Positions 54,490 through 64,000 of a stretch of 64,000 nucleotides of DNA are shown in pieces; the first letter of the stretch is position 1, and every line of letters begins with the position of its first letter. The stretch is from positions 1 to 64,000 of the forward strand of contig CAVTIV010000021.1 of the NCBI GenBank assembly GCA_963734865.1. The letters run 5' to 3'. The DNA is from CBDCUW01 sp963734865. GTDB taxonomy: Bacteria > Planctomycetota > Planctomycetia > Pirellulales > Pirellulaceae. The notes below the pieces were generated by a model. The model was given only the letters and a program-made list of their open reading frames with translations. It did not search any database and was not told the origin of the DNA. The position numbers and the translations under genes are program-made.

Positions 54490-54729
54490 CTACTCGCGGT
54501 TCAGCTTTTCTTCCGCCCGAGCTGCTCGGAGTGCGGCTGCTTCCAGAGGCAATTTGAACTCTGGACCGGAGGGGAAATACTGTACGTCGTCCTGCAGATA
54601 ATACGGGCTGGGCAGCGTCTGGCCGTTTTGCGACACCTGACAACCCGTTGCCGATACCGAGCAGATTCCCGCGACGACGGCGAGCGAGATGGATTTGGTT
54701 GTGAGTCGAAGTCTTGAGTTGCGGCTCAT
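54490..54729 (-). CDS. Small lipoprotein
   Basis: A 79-residue protein with a signal peptide ending in a lipobox (SLAVVAGICSVSATGC), then a Gln/Pro-containing segment (QNGQTLPSPYYLQDDVQYF) and a helical end (EAAALRAARAEEKLNRE). The length and pattern are those of small planctomycete outer-surface lipoproteins. It is convergent with ndk and 190 bases from the next minus-strand gene. Confidence 0.6.
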   Translation of the reverse strand: MSRNSRLRLTTKSISLAVVAGICSVSATGCQVSQNGQTLPSPYYLQDDVQYFPSGPEFKLPLEAAALRAARAEEKLNRE

Positions 54730-54918
54730 CGTTTACTGCCTTCGCAATCCGGCTGATACTGAGAGGGTCACGAGTATTTGCGAGTCATGAAACACGACTC
54801 TCCTTTTCTCGTCACAAACGGTATCGACCGAACAACCGTCACATCTTCACTCACGACCGCCATTTTCTTTAAAATCACCCGTTGCAAGCAAAATGCGATC
54901 GATGGTGGCGCGGCCCAA

Positions 54919-56509
54919 CTAGTTTCCGAACGGATCGGCTCCGAATGGATCGGCCATGTCGTTCGCCGCCGCCAAACGGGTCGGCAGCACCGCCTGCCCC
55001 AAAGGGATCGGCCGCGTCGCCAGCACCAAATGGGTCCGCCCCGGCCGCGAATGGGTCTTTGGCAGCGGGCTCGAATGGCGTGGTTGGCGTTTTCGCGGCG
55101 GCAGCCTCTGGTTTTTCTTCTACTTTCGGCGCCGATTCGATCTGCATGTTGATCGTCGGCATTTCGGCCCCAATCGGTCTCAGACATTGCACCGCGCCGC
55201 TGTCGCTGATCATGTACAGCCGGTCGGTTAGCGTATTGGAGAGCAGTTTTGTGGGCTGGACCTCGTTAAAGGTCGCGATCCGTTTGCCCGTTTCGCGGTT
55301 GAGTACAGAAAACGATCCACTGAGCGTGCGGATGAAAATTTGGTCGCCGATCACGCCGATCAACTCGTCGACATTGGGTGCTGTTGAGTCCCAAGTGCCC
55401 AATCCAGTTTCCAAGTCCAGGGAATACAGGTTGCCATAAGTCGAGCGAAGCAACAGCTGGTCACCCGCGATCATGGGACCGTTGTAAAAGGGATCGCCGA
55501 ACGGCTTGCTCCACATCACTTCGCCACTTCGCGTCGCTCGTAATCCATAGACCTGCCCCGATTCGCTGCCAAAAAAGAATCGATCCCCGGACGCCGACGC
55601 GATTCGACCACTGACAATTCCGTCGGTGCGCAATCGAAACAGAACCGATGGCTCGCCGGACAATTCCATCACATACACGAAGCCCTGGTCCGTTCCCCAA
55701 GCGACGCGGGTCGAATCAGGCGACTTGCTGGGTCTGGCCAGCGAAATCCCGGCGACGGTTTCCATGAACGGATCGAGGGTGGGATCATCCATCGGGTAAC
55801 CTTCGACACCACTGTGGATCGTCGGCACCATCGCGTATCGCCCGGCATGAATCGCACCGTGCAGAGGAGTCCCCACCGTGGCGACTTCCTCGATCACCTC
55901 ACCGTTGGAACTATCGACTTGGATCAAATTGGCGCCGTTGATGACGGAGATATGCTCGTCGCTGATCCCCAGCGCGCCATAGTTCAATCCCCGTGTGCCG
56001 ACTCGCGACAACCAAACTGGCTCGCCGGTTTCCGCGTCACGACACTCCAGCGTGCCATCGTCGCTGAGCGTGTAAAGATGGATTCGAGGAACGCTGCGCC
56101 AAGACATCGTGGCGTCAATTCCACGCCGTTTCAGACGCCGGATTTCATTGGTTGCCAGACGCTCGGCCTCCTTCTTTCCGATCTCCTTGCCGTCGACGCC
56201 GACGCGATCGGTCGCGATTCGCACGAGCACCTTTGTGGCCGGTGAGGTTCCATCGGCAACCGCCAACGAATCGGCCGGCAGGGGAACCGTGATCTCGACG
56301 TATTCTCGCGGGTCGACCTGGTGCACGAAAATCTGTTGATCCGCGATCGACTGTGCTCCGGCCGGAACCTGGACGTACCGCCGCCAAGACTCGGTCAGCC
56401 CCAACTGTGCCGCGATATGGGGCGGCAACAAATCACCCGCTCGTAGAGAAACCGAGCTGACCAGGCCGACCAAGACCAAAGCCACTGAAACAGCAATCGA
56501 ACGTGTCAT
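54919..56509 (-). CDS. Secreted beta-propeller (PQQ-like) protein with C-terminal ADPFG repeats, frameshift at end
   Basis: The signal peptide (RSIAVSVALVLVGLVSSVSL) is followed by a 100-residue domain and a propeller with PQQ-like blades (for example GTLECRDAETGEPVWLSR and NLYSLDLETGLGTWDS). The tail has repeats DPFGAGDAADPFGAGG and then, after an apparent extra base near 54,972, NDMADPFGADPFGN with a stop at 54,919. In the unshifted frame the end becomes Arg-rich, which is unlikely. The protein probably sits outside the inner membrane. The start at 56,509 is chosen from the signal peptide; no function can be named. Confidence 0.7.
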
Positions 56510-56812
56510 GACGAAAATCGCCTTCGGGGACAAGAATTTGGCGCAATTCGGAAAAGGGGGATACTCGGCAATGCCCCACACCATCGCCAGCCGCCTCCTC
56601 CCAGAGATACCAGCCGACTCTCCTCGGTGATCGAGAAACATTAACCTGATCACGTATTCTACTCGAACGGTCCCGATTGGGCGAATCTTTGCCAACCATT
56701 GACGCGGTGAGCCCGTTTCGGACATGACGCTCCTGCCGTTTCTAGCAATGGCGACCAGAACGGCAGCCAACGGGCCAATGCCGCCAACCCGAAAAAAACT
56801 TGAGGAATTACG

Positions 56813-57382
56813 ATGACCGCTAAGAAAATCCTGATGATTGTGGGCGATTTCGTGGAAGATTACGAAGCGATGGTCCCGCTGCAGATTTTGACCTGTGCCG
56901 GTCACGATGTCGCCACGGTCTGTCCCGATAAAACCGCCGGCGACACGGTCGCAACGGCAATCCACGATTTCGAGGGGGACCAAACCTATAGCGAGAAACC
57001 GGGACACCGATTCGCGATCAACGCCGATTTTGCCAAGATCGACGCGGCCGGATTTGACGCCTTGGTCATTCCCGGGGGGCGAGCACCCGAGTATCTCAGG
57101 CTCAACGATCGCGTTCTAGAAATTGTCCGTCACTTCGCGGAAACCGGCAAACCGATTGCCGCGATCTGTCATGGACCCCAAATTCTCGCCGCCGCCGGCG
57201 TGTTGGTCGATCGGGAGTGTAGTTGCTATCCGGCGGTCCGCTTCGAGGTGACCGCGGGTGGCGGGAAGTACGTGACCCCCGCTCCTACCATGGACTCGGC
57301 CCACGTCCAGGGAAATCTCGTCACCGCACCGGCTTGGCCAGCCCATCCGGCCTGGATGCGAGCCTTCATGGACATCCTGTGA
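56813..57382 (+). CDS. DJ-1/PfpI family protein
   Basis: A 189-residue protein of the DJ-1/PfpI superfamily: ILMIVGDFVEDYEAMVPLQ with the conserved Glu, GFDALVIPGGRAPEYLR and the nucleophile elbow AAICHGPQILAAAG (Cys in CHG). The catalytic His sits in the same motif. Such proteins act as deglycases, chaperones or stress amidases. The gene stands upstream of the kinase locus on the same strand, with 147 bases between them. Confidence 0.8.
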   Translation: MTAKKILMIVGDFVEDYEAMVPLQILTCAGHDVATVCPDKTAGDTVATAIHDFEGDQTYSEKPGHRFAINADFAKIDAAGFDALVIPGGRAPEYLRLNDRVLEIVRHFAETGKPIAAICHGPQILAAAGVLVDRECSCYPAVRFEVTAGGGKYVTPAPTMDSAHVQGNLVTAPAWPAHPAWMRAFMDIL

Positions 57383-57529
57383 GTCGAAAATTGCAAAGTT
57401 TTTGTATTTCCCGTTGCGCCGGTGTCCACTTCGCATCTTGGATTGCAGTCCCCAAGGTTGGCAGAGCCAGCGTCACCGTCATTGACGCGTCGACTAACCT
57501 GGACGATTCCTCTGCCGGAGACTTCAATC

Positions 57530-58741
57530 GTGTCGAATCCAATCGCTGCTGATGGTCCCGAACCGACAATCGATCTGCGTGTCGCGACGGTGCTGCACGA
57601 CTGGATGGAGCGACAAGAACAGGGGATCGCAGAGTCGGCCGAAGCGTTGATCTTGAACCACCCCGATCTGGAGCCAGAGCTTCGAGAATGCGTTGAATCG
57701 GTCGAGATGCTCGGTGCCATCAAGCGGGTGACGGTTGAGCTCAAGGCCAATGATCTCTACCCCGAGATTCCGGATTTTCAGATTCTGCGCGAACTCGGTC
57801 GTGGCGGCATGGGGATTGTCTACGAGGCGGAGCAGCGATCGCTCAAGCGCCCTGTCGCGCTCAAGGTTTTGCCACGGGCGACGGTCGATCCCGTGGCGGC
57901 GGAACGATTTCAACGCGAGGCCAAGACGGCTGCCGCCCTGCATCACACAAACATTGTTCCCATCTATGCCGTTGGCCATGCAGAAGGTATTCATTGGTTC
58001 GCGATGCAAATAATCGATGGGCAACCGCTCAGTTGCCTGTTGCAAGAGCATCCTCAGGGCGTCGACTCGGACGAAGTCGCACGGATCGGAATCGAAGCTG
58101 CGGATGCCCTCGCTTACGCCCATCGCAACGGCGTCGTTCATCGAGACATCAAGCCAGGAAACTTGTTGATCGAGAAGAATGGGACCGTGTGGCTTGCCGA
58201 TTTTGGTCTTGCTCGCCGCGACGTCGACGTCACCGCAACGGTCACCGGGGCGCTGATCGGTACGCCGCGTTTCATGAGCCCCGAACAGGTCGTCGCCTCG
58301 CGGGACCGTAGCCCCGATCATCGATCGGACATTTACAGTTTCGGCGCAACGCTGTACGAGATCGCAACGGGTACTGCGCTGTTCGATGCGTCGACTCCGC
58401 TGGATGTCCTGCAGCAAATCCGGATCGCTGATCCTCCGCGGCCTCGAACGGTGCGACCCGGCATGCCGCGTGATCTAGAAGTTGTCCTGCAAAAGTGTCT
58501 TGAGAAAAATCCTGCCCAGCGGTATCAGACAGCCGACCAACTAGCCGGCGACCTGCGAGCATCCGTGAAGGCCGACCGATCGCCGCTCGTGGTGTCCCCG
58601 TCTGGACGGTGCTTCGTCGCCGGATCACGCGACATCAACAACGCATCAAATTGGCTGCGACGATGGTTGCCGCCACCGCCGCGATCATCCTTTGTGGCCT
58701 CGGGTTATGGCGACATCATCAGGCGTCCAAGCAGGGTCTGA
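57530..58741 (+). CDS. Ser/Thr protein kinase (N-terminal part of large receptor)
   Basis: A Hanks-type kinase. GTG 57530, with GGAG upstream, begins after an unlikely leader. Motifs are complete: glycine loop LGRGGMGIVYEA, VALKVLP lysine, HRDIKPGNLLI, DFGLA, GTPRFMSPEQ and RYQTADQLAGDL. Before it lies an N-terminal helical segment (residues 10-80). At about 58,557 one base is missing: the other frame reads RRRITRHQQRIKLAATMVAA and continues into the following propeller, so a natural protein would span to 62,788. The end of this frame (RPSRV) is not real. Confidence 0.85.
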   Translation: MSNPIAADGPEPTIDLRVATVLHDWMERQEQGIAESAEALILNHPDLEPELRECVESVEMLGAIKRVTVELKANDLYPEIPDFQILRELGRGGMGIVYEAEQRSLKRPVALKVLPRATVDPVAAERFQREAKTAAALHHTNIVPIYAVGHAEGIHWFAMQIIDGQPLSCLLQEHPQGVDSDEVARIGIEAADALAYAHRNGVVHRDIKPGNLLIEKNGTVWLADFGLARRDVDVTATVTGALIGTPRFMSPEQVVASRDRSPDHRSDIYSFGATLYEIATGTALFDASTPLDVLQQIRIADPPRPRTVRPGMPRDLEVVLQKCLEKNPAQRYQTADQLAGDLRASVKADRSPLVVSPSGRCFVAGSRDINNASNWLRRWLPPPPRSSFVASGYGDIIRRPSRV

Positions 58742-60708
58742 TGAGGACGACAGCAGCCGGCGGTCCCTTTGTAGCCACTATCTTCCCAGTCGACGACAAC
58801 GGTGACCTGGCAGCGGAACCGGTCGCCACCACCACCGTGCCCATGCAGGTCCCACTCTACCTCGATGCCGGCGAGTACAAGATGCGACTTGCCGGACAAG
58901 GCAGATTCAGTGAAGCGGTTCGATTTTCGATCTCACCCGGCGAGATGCACGATCTACGATACGTCGACCGCCGACCACCGCCCAACGAAATCGACATCCA
59001 AGATAAGTGGGTCGCCACCATCGGCGGCAGCGATGACGCGGAATATTTGAGCACGCTAGACTCATCGACACTGTCTATTTTTGGCCGCGGTGGTCAACCG
59101 CTGCTGGAGGTTCGGACCCGTGACATCGCCGGCACCGATGACGCGGTCGACTTCGGCTACCAAATTGATCAAGAATGGACTGGTAATCGCAACGCCATCC
59201 ATCCCTACTTCGCCAAAGTCAGTCGGCTGATTTCGGATGCCGTCGATCTCAACGGAGACGGATCGGACGATTTCGTGATTTCGGCTCGCAACGCGCCCGT
59301 CATTGCCGCGATCGGTCGAAATGGCAAAACACTTTGGAAGTCACGCTTGCAGATCCCACAACGAGATGACTTCCCACCCATATCACCGTTGACGCGCCGT
59401 CGGATTCCGTTGGGCTTCCCGTTCGTTCTGCAGATCATTCCCATCGACGACCTGAATGCCGACGGTACCGCCGATCTCGTGGTGAATCTGGTCCGAATCA
59501 ATCCAGACGTTGGCACCGAACCCTACCTCGTCACGATCAGCGGCAAGACCGGTGATGAAATCGCAACGACCACGATGCCGCCGATCCGTGCATCAAAACC
59601 ACTCACCGTTTGGCCGACACAAGGAAGATTGCTGTTTCGCTCTCGCAAAGTGGATGAGCAACGGCAGCCGCACGTTCTCAGTCACTATGACCGCGAACAT
59701 TTGCGCCGCAACGACTATGTATGGGAGCACAACGTTCTCTGGTCAACCACCAGCGTCGAGTCGACGCTGCCGGTAACGCCCCCCCTTCAATTGATCGAGT
59801 TGGGCGATAGGAAGGTTGCTGTCACGTTCACTCATGACTCGATCAACGTCTGGGATTTGTCGACCGGACAGCCAGTCGGGGAATCGATCTCCTTGCCGTT
59901 CCAAATGGACTCTGTGCCGCTCGCCGTGCATCTCGGCAAAGGATCACCGCCAGCCTATTTCGCATGGTCAAGCGAATCGGTCCCGGCGGGCAACACGGTC
60001 CCACGTCAAGCCGGGTTGTTCGTATTGGGCGAGCCACATCCACGATGGGTCACGCGACGCGAGATTCGCTGGGACATTCTCGCCAACGGGCAGGAGACAA
60101 GCGATCTGCCGTTGGCAGCCGACCTGGACGGCGACGGCGTGGATGAATTGATCGTGCCCCAACGCGACCGGCAACGCGCCAACAGTGACGGCCAGCTTGA
60201 TTGTCTCGACATCACGACGGGAGGCTCGAAATGGAATCGCCCCGTGCCAATCCAAGGAATTGAACTCTTGCCCGAACGTGCCGTCGTCGTGCGAGACGTC
60301 GACGGAGATGATATTCGCGACCTGGTAGTGGCCAGTCTCTCGGGACGTCGTTCCGGCGACGAAGTGTGGGCACAAAACTCGAATGCACAAGAATTCGCGT
60401 TCTTCATCGACCTGATCAGTGGCGCCGATGGAACACTGCTGTCATGGCGACGGCTACCCATCACGCTAATCAACTCCACAAATCTTACCTTCGACATCGA
60501 CTCGATCCACTACGACCCGACGTCGCGGGCGAGTGAGGTCTCCGCATCGATCGTCTACGGGGACGGCGAGGACGCGACGCTCGAGTCGATGACGGTAGGG
60601 ATCGACCTGCTCAGTGACGCGCCACCCAAAATCGCGCGGGATCACACATCTCAGTCAGAACGCGACGCAGACGCGGCAAGGCTTCTTCCGACGACGTTCG
60701 GGTCGTGA
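58609..60708 (+). CDS. Kinase-linked membrane segment and propeller (middle part)
   Basis: Begins with a membrane helix (LAATMVAATAAIILCGLGLW) and continues with a propeller of VCBS/FG-GAP type: repeated aspartate loops such as VDLNGDGSDDFVIS, DDLNADGTADLVVN, ADLDGDGVDELIV and VRDVDGDDIRDLVV. It is the extracellular or periplasmic sensor of the kinase upstream, whose true end is in this frame (frameshift near 58,557). A second shift near 60,700 joins it to the next segment (FG then RDGLYRD). I read all three segments as one protein of about 1,750 residues. Confidence 0.7.
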   Translation: MLRRRITRHQQRIKLAATMVAATAAIILCGLGLWRHHQASKQGLMRTTAAGGPFVATIFPVDDNGDLAAEPVATTTVPMQVPLYLDAGEYKMRLAGQGRFSEAVRFSISPGEMHDLRYVDRRPPPNEIDIQDKWVATIGGSDDAEYLSTLDSSTLSIFGRGGQPLLEVRTRDIAGTDDAVDFGYQIDQEWTGNRNAIHPYFAKVSRLISDAVDLNGDGSDDFVISARNAPVIAAIGRNGKTLWKSRLQIPQRDDFPPISPLTRRRIPLGFPFVLQIIPIDDLNADGTADLVVNLVRINPDVGTEPYLVTISGKTGDEIATTTMPPIRASKPLTVWPTQGRLLFRSRKVDEQRQPHVLSHYDREHLRRNDYVWEHNVLWSTTSVESTLPVTPPLQLIELGDRKVAVTFTHDSINVWDLSTGQPVGESISLPFQMDSVPLAVHLGKGSPPAYFAWSSESVPAGNTVPRQAGLFVLGEPHPRWVTRREIRWDILANGQETSDLPLAADLDGDGVDELIVPQRDRQRANSDGQLDCLDITTGGSKWNRPVPIQGIELLPERAVVVRDVDGDDIRDLVVASLSGRRSGDEVWAQNSNAQEFAFFIDLISGADGTLLSWRRLPITLINSTNLTFDIDSIHYDPTSRASEVSASIVYGDGEDATLESMTVGIDLLSDAPPKIARDHTSQSERDADAARLLPTTFGS

Positions 60709-62788
60709 TGGCCTTTACCGGGATGCTGCCATCTGGTTGGACGACCGTGCCGAAAGCGAAAATCGCATCGGTACAAACCAACTGCTCGCCAACTTTACCG
60801 CCACCGACGGCGCGGCATTGCTATTGACCGAAGAACCGTCTCGTTTTCGACTGAGCGCGATTGACTCGAAGTCAGGACGTGCGGTGTGGAACTATCCACA
60901 TAGCCGTGGCATCACGAACGCGGCAGGCGTCATCGGCAGCGACGGCCGTGTCGCCGATGTCGTCTTCCAATTCCTCCAACCTGATCGTCCGACATTGACC
61001 TTGCTGGATGCAAAAACGGGACGCGTTCGATGGACTCTGCCGATCCATCTGGGGAACCTCGTCCGCGCAGTCGCGTGCGACGACGAAGGCAACAGTGCAA
61101 TCTGGATCCTCGCAAACGCTGCACAGCGTTCCGGGCTGGAACTATTAAAGGTCCAGCGAGTGACCGGTCAAGTGCTGTGGCAGCGTCACTTCTTCGACGG
61201 CTTCCATCTCGACCTGGTGCGCACGCCGAAGGTGGCGATGTTGCGAGTGGACTGTAACAACGATGGCATCCTCGATGCGGTCGTTCCCGACGATGGGATT
61301 TTGAAGCCCCTGGCGATCAGCGCGATATCGGGCGCCACCGGAAAGCGACTATGGACGCAAGACATTCTCTCACGTAGTGACCGCTGGTCGAATGAAGTGG
61401 ACTGGCCGCCAATGATAGCCACCGGACCTGATGATGATCCACGGATCATCGTGATGGATGTTGACGGTACCACGTCGTTCGCCCTGCGAATGATTTCGGC
61501 AAACCGGGGCGACATCGCCGCTGAAATCAAGTTCGATGCAAATTTCAACCACGCCGGTTCCGGGTCCTTTCACATGCAGGGCTTTGGCCGCCTGGTGCTA
61601 GCGAAACTGCATGGCGATGATCCTTGGACGACGTTGACCGTCGCGCACCCGCAGCGAGCACAGGGGTCGAAGACGACCTTCAAGCAGTGGTTCCAACTCA
61701 GTGTCACCGAAGACGGCTTTGGTGAACCAGCGGATCTGCGCCAGCAAGCAAGAGACGGGTCGCATTGGTTTGTGTTGGATGTGGACGGAGACGGTCAGCC
61801 GGAACGCGTGGAATTGACCAGCAATCATCTTCGCTGTCTCGCCAGAGACAACGTTCTGTTCGAACAACGATTCGAACGTGACGTCGTATTTGATCGGATT
61901 CATGCCCCTGGCGTCGGCAATCCGTGCATCGGTCTGTACGTTGGTGATAGCGAGACCTATGCGTTATATGACCTGACGAACGGGCGACAGATTTTCCGAA
62001 GCGATTCGCCGGGCACCGACTTCACGCCCAACCAATACAATCCACATCCGACGCCGCTGCTGCAGTCTTCCGGTGACGAATTGCGTCTGCTGCGGACCAC
62101 CCGAGACGGGATTCGATCGATTGGCATCGCTCAAGCGAACCAGTCGATGGCTACCAGCGGCCGGGCGTCATTACTTCCGTCACTCGCCGACCCGCGAAAG
62201 ATGTCGCGACTTCCTACCTCGCCGCTGTGGGGTGGGCAAACGTTGGCCGCGATCGTTCGCTCGCTGGCCTCGGGATTGATCCTGACCCTGTTTGCCCTGA
62301 TCTTACCTGCCGCCTATATAAATCGTTTGATCGTCCGGCGCAAGTGGACATTGGGCTATCTGTTGCTATCGCCAGTGGTGACGGTGCTGGCATTACTCGC
62401 CTGGCGATTCCTGCTAGATCCCGCGCGGACGGTTTCGATCGATCCAAATGCCAAAGAACCATGGCCGTTCGTGCTGCTGGGCGGCTGCATCGTCAGCGCT
62501 GCGATCGCATTCCTGTTTCGAGCCGTTCGCGAACGAAGATACGGGCTCCTTTCGATCTCCATCGTGATCGCGTCATTGTTAACCCTGCTGATGATCGGAG
62601 CGCCGTTATTGACACAGTTGATCAGCGCTGACGGGCGGAAATACCAATGGGGGATCGAGGATGTGCTGGTACTGATGATCTACATGTCGATCAACGTCAT
62701 GATGTTCGCGTCTCTGATATGGCGTGGCGTTTCTGTCATCCATCGGCGGTTGACAAGAATGCACGTCGCCAAGACGCTCGCGACATGA
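60614..62788 (+). CDS. Second propeller and five-helix membrane part of kinase receptor
   Basis: The useful part starts near 60,700 with DGLYRDAAIWLDDRAES. A PQQ-like propeller follows (for example TLLDAKTGRVRWTLPIHL, ISGATGKRLWTQDIL) with aspartate loops (VDCNNDGILDAVVPDDG). The last 190 residues hold about five membrane helices (SLASGLILTLFALILPAAY, WTLGYLLLSPVVTVLALLAW, VLLGGCIVSAAIAFLF, and two more), ending in a short basic tail. So the receptor crosses the membrane before and after the propeller. The ECF sigma factor begins 16 bases downstream. Confidence 0.65.
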   Translation: MTRHPKSRGITHLSQNATQTRQGFFRRRSGRDGLYRDAAIWLDDRAESENRIGTNQLLANFTATDGAALLLTEEPSRFRLSAIDSKSGRAVWNYPHSRGITNAAGVIGSDGRVADVVFQFLQPDRPTLTLLDAKTGRVRWTLPIHLGNLVRAVACDDEGNSAIWILANAAQRSGLELLKVQRVTGQVLWQRHFFDGFHLDLVRTPKVAMLRVDCNNDGILDAVVPDDGILKPLAISAISGATGKRLWTQDILSRSDRWSNEVDWPPMIATGPDDDPRIIVMDVDGTTSFALRMISANRGDIAAEIKFDANFNHAGSGSFHMQGFGRLVLAKLHGDDPWTTLTVAHPQRAQGSKTTFKQWFQLSVTEDGFGEPADLRQQARDGSHWFVLDVDGDGQPERVELTSNHLRCLARDNVLFEQRFERDVVFDRIHAPGVGNPCIGLYVGDSETYALYDLTNGRQIFRSDSPGTDFTPNQYNPHPTPLLQSSGDELRLLRTTRDGIRSIGIAQANQSMATSGRASLLPSLADPRKMSRLPTSPLWGGQTLAAIVRSLASGLILTLFALILPAAYINRLIVRRKWTLGYLLLSPVVTVLALLAWRFLLDPARTVSIDPNAKEPWPFVLLGGCIVSAAIAFLFRAVRERRYGLLSISIVIASLLTLLMIGAPLLTQLISADGRKYQWGIEDVLVLMIYMSINVMMFASLIWRGVSVIHRRLTRMHVAKTLAT

Positions 62789-62803
62789 TTGTAATGAATA
62801 GCA

Positions 62804-63451
62804 ATGCGTCGTTACGACGCCCCGCGATGCCACAGCCTCGAAAGTACCCGCCTCGTGTCACAATCTGACATTCCCTCGGACGATGCCGAAAGCAATCTGC
62901 GAGCGAGTTGGTCGATCGGGCCGCTTCGTCCCTGGTTGATGATGATCGCCGAGCGAGAAATGCCGGATGACTTGCGTGGCCGCATCGAGCCATCCGACGT
63001 CGTTCAACAGGCATTGTTAGATGCATGGCGTGGTGAATCCGGCTTCCACGGTAACTCACACCCGCAAAGGTTGGCCTGGTTACGAGTGATCATGCGTCGT
63101 GTGATGCTGCAGAATCATCGACGTCTGTTGGGAACCAAAAAACGTGGCGAGGGCGCCGAACGGGCGATTGCCGATGCGATTGATCATTCCAGCATGCGCA
63201 TCGAACAACTGGCCGTCGGTAGGGAACCGACACCCGAAGAGGTCGTCGACGATGCCGAGCAAAACCTGCTGATCGCCGCCGCCCTGGATCGTTTGTCCGA
63301 TGATCATCGCCACGTGATCCAGCGGCGACACTTCGATCATCAGCCCTATGAGACGATCGCACAGGAACTCAATCGATCTCCGGCCGCCACGCGGATGCTG
63401 TGGGTTCGCGCACTGGTGCTGTTGCGACGCGAGATCGCACAACTCGAGTAG
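62804..63451 (+). CDS. ECF-family RNA polymerase sigma factor
   Basis: A 215-residue (or about 198 from GTG 62855) ECF sigma factor. Region 2 is GRIEPSDVVQQALLDAWRG with LAWLRVIMRRVMLQNHRR; region 4 is ALDRLSDDHRHVIQRRHFD and YETIAQELNRSPAATRMLWVRALVLL. The sequence matches the planctomycete ECF group that goes with Ser/Thr kinases, so control by phosphorylation instead of an anti-sigma is likely by analogy. It directly follows the kinase receptor. No anti-sigma gene is next to it. Confidence 0.88.
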   Translation: MRRYDAPRCHSLESTRLVSQSDIPSDDAESNLRASWSIGPLRPWLMMIAEREMPDDLRGRIEPSDVVQQALLDAWRGESGFHGNSHPQRLAWLRVIMRRVMLQNHRRLLGTKKRGEGAERAIADAIDHSSMRIEQLAVGREPTPEEVVDDAEQNLLIAAALDRLSDDHRHVIQRRHFDHQPYETIAQELNRSPAATRMLWVRALVLLRREIAQLE

Positions 63452-63460
63452 GACCATGTT

Positions 63461-64000
63461 CTACTTTCGGCCCGACCACTCGAGCATCTGAGTTTCCAGA
63501 TCCATCGGATACGAGACTGACACATCGGTGATGCCACCTTCATCGTCGTGAGCGGCGGTCAGTTTGGGCATCACAAAACCGGTGTAGGCCGGTTGATCCA
63601 GCTTGGCAAATCGCTCCAAAACTTCGTCGCGCAACTTGGTGTCGATGTGGATTCCGTACTTCTCAAACAGCCGCTGCGCCGCGGCACGATCGGCTTCCGA
63701 CTTGATCCGCTGAACTTCCATCAACAACCGCCCCACGCCCACATGCCAGGCCTCGACGTCGGAAACTCGGTAAAACGTCTTGCCGTCGCGCGACACTTTC
63801 TCGATGGCATTGGTATTGTCCATCAACCAGTGAACGATCATCTGTCGGTTGCGCATGTGATCTTCTTCGATCGTGCTGCCGGTCGTGATCCGACGTAACT
63901 GCATCATCACGTTCCGCGTGTAGTACTCGTAAGCGGCCCGCTGGATCTGTTTCAAGTCGCCCGCGTCAACGAGCCCCAAATCCACCAGCTTTTGATCACC
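63461..64000 (-). CDS. Dipeptidyl-peptidase III family protein, C-terminal part (cut by window)
   Basis: The frame runs from the right edge (QKLVDLGLVDAGD) to a stop at 63,461. Motifs AAYEYYTRNVMMQLRRI, IEEDHMRNRQMIVHWL, VQRIKSEADRAAAQRLFEKY and PAYTGFVMPKLTA are characteristic of the C-terminal domain of M49 dipeptidyl-peptidase III-like proteins. The zinc motif HExxxH must be beyond the window. It is convergent with the sigma factor gene; ten bases separate them. Confidence 0.7.
   Translation of the reverse strand, partial: GDQKLVDLGLVDAGDLKQIQRAAYEYYTRNVMMQLRRITTGSTIEEDHMRNRQMIVHWLMDNTNAIEKVSRDGKTFYRVSDVEAWHVGVGRLLMEVQRIKSEADRAAAQRLFEKYGIHIDTKLRDEVLERFAKLDQPAYTGFVMPKLTAAHDDEGGITDVSVSYPMDLETQMLEWSGRK

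Overview
The window reads as chromosome of a planctomycete, probably Pirellulaceae (Rhodopirellula-like). The evidence is an ECF sigma factor beside a Ser/Thr kinase fused to a large propeller and membrane part, several secreted planctomycete-type proteins of unknown function, lutABC, a secreted repeat protein ending in Asp-Pro-Phe-Gly units, and a long IS200-like REP-type transposase. Nothing was searched against a database; names come from motifs and remembered family sequences.

Bases 1 to about 24,700 are an accessory region. It holds an interspersed family of inverted-repeat elements (types A, B and C, plus a short core repeat containing CTGACCCC) at 1-417, 2257-3283, 8070-8480, 22,557-22,718 and 24,125-24,503. 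The only mobile gene is a RAYT-like Y1 transposase (22,925-23,998) sitting between two of these clusters. The repeats cut the cargo: gpmA keeps only its 3' end, glgP only its 5' end and ackA only its 3' end, each next to a repeat. The cargo is a coherent carbohydrate-fermentation and stress set: tal, pgm, glgP, ackA (twice), phosphoketolase, class I aldolase, histidine phosphatase, PPK2, a HAD phosphatase, a GH130 enzyme, an APC permease, a Na+/H+ antiporter, YHS metal-site proteins, a P-type ATPase remnant, DUF2254, SpoIIAA-like and baeRF proteins. Most carry frameshifts or deletions.

From tRNA-Glu (24,908-24,980) to the right end the sequence looks like core chromosome: csrA, DUF2203, lutCBA, a DUF4332 protein, a glycosyltransferase with an ExeA-type ATPase and a chain-length-determinant-like membrane protein, trpF, ahcY with a structured leader, DUF1015, parA-parB, an electron-transfer pair (TPR-FMN protein plus a NapH-NapG-like polyferredoxin), carA, a TPR protein, ndk, a secreted propeller protein, a DJ-1/PfpI protein, the kinase-propeller-ECF locus, and the C-terminal part of a dipeptidyl-peptidase III running off the right edge.

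About five single-base frameshifts also break otherwise good core genes (near 42,730, 45,137, 54,972, 58,557 and 60,700), so some indels may be sequence errors. They are several-fold denser in 8.5-22.5 kb, where there are also large deletions, so real decay of the island is still the better reading there.
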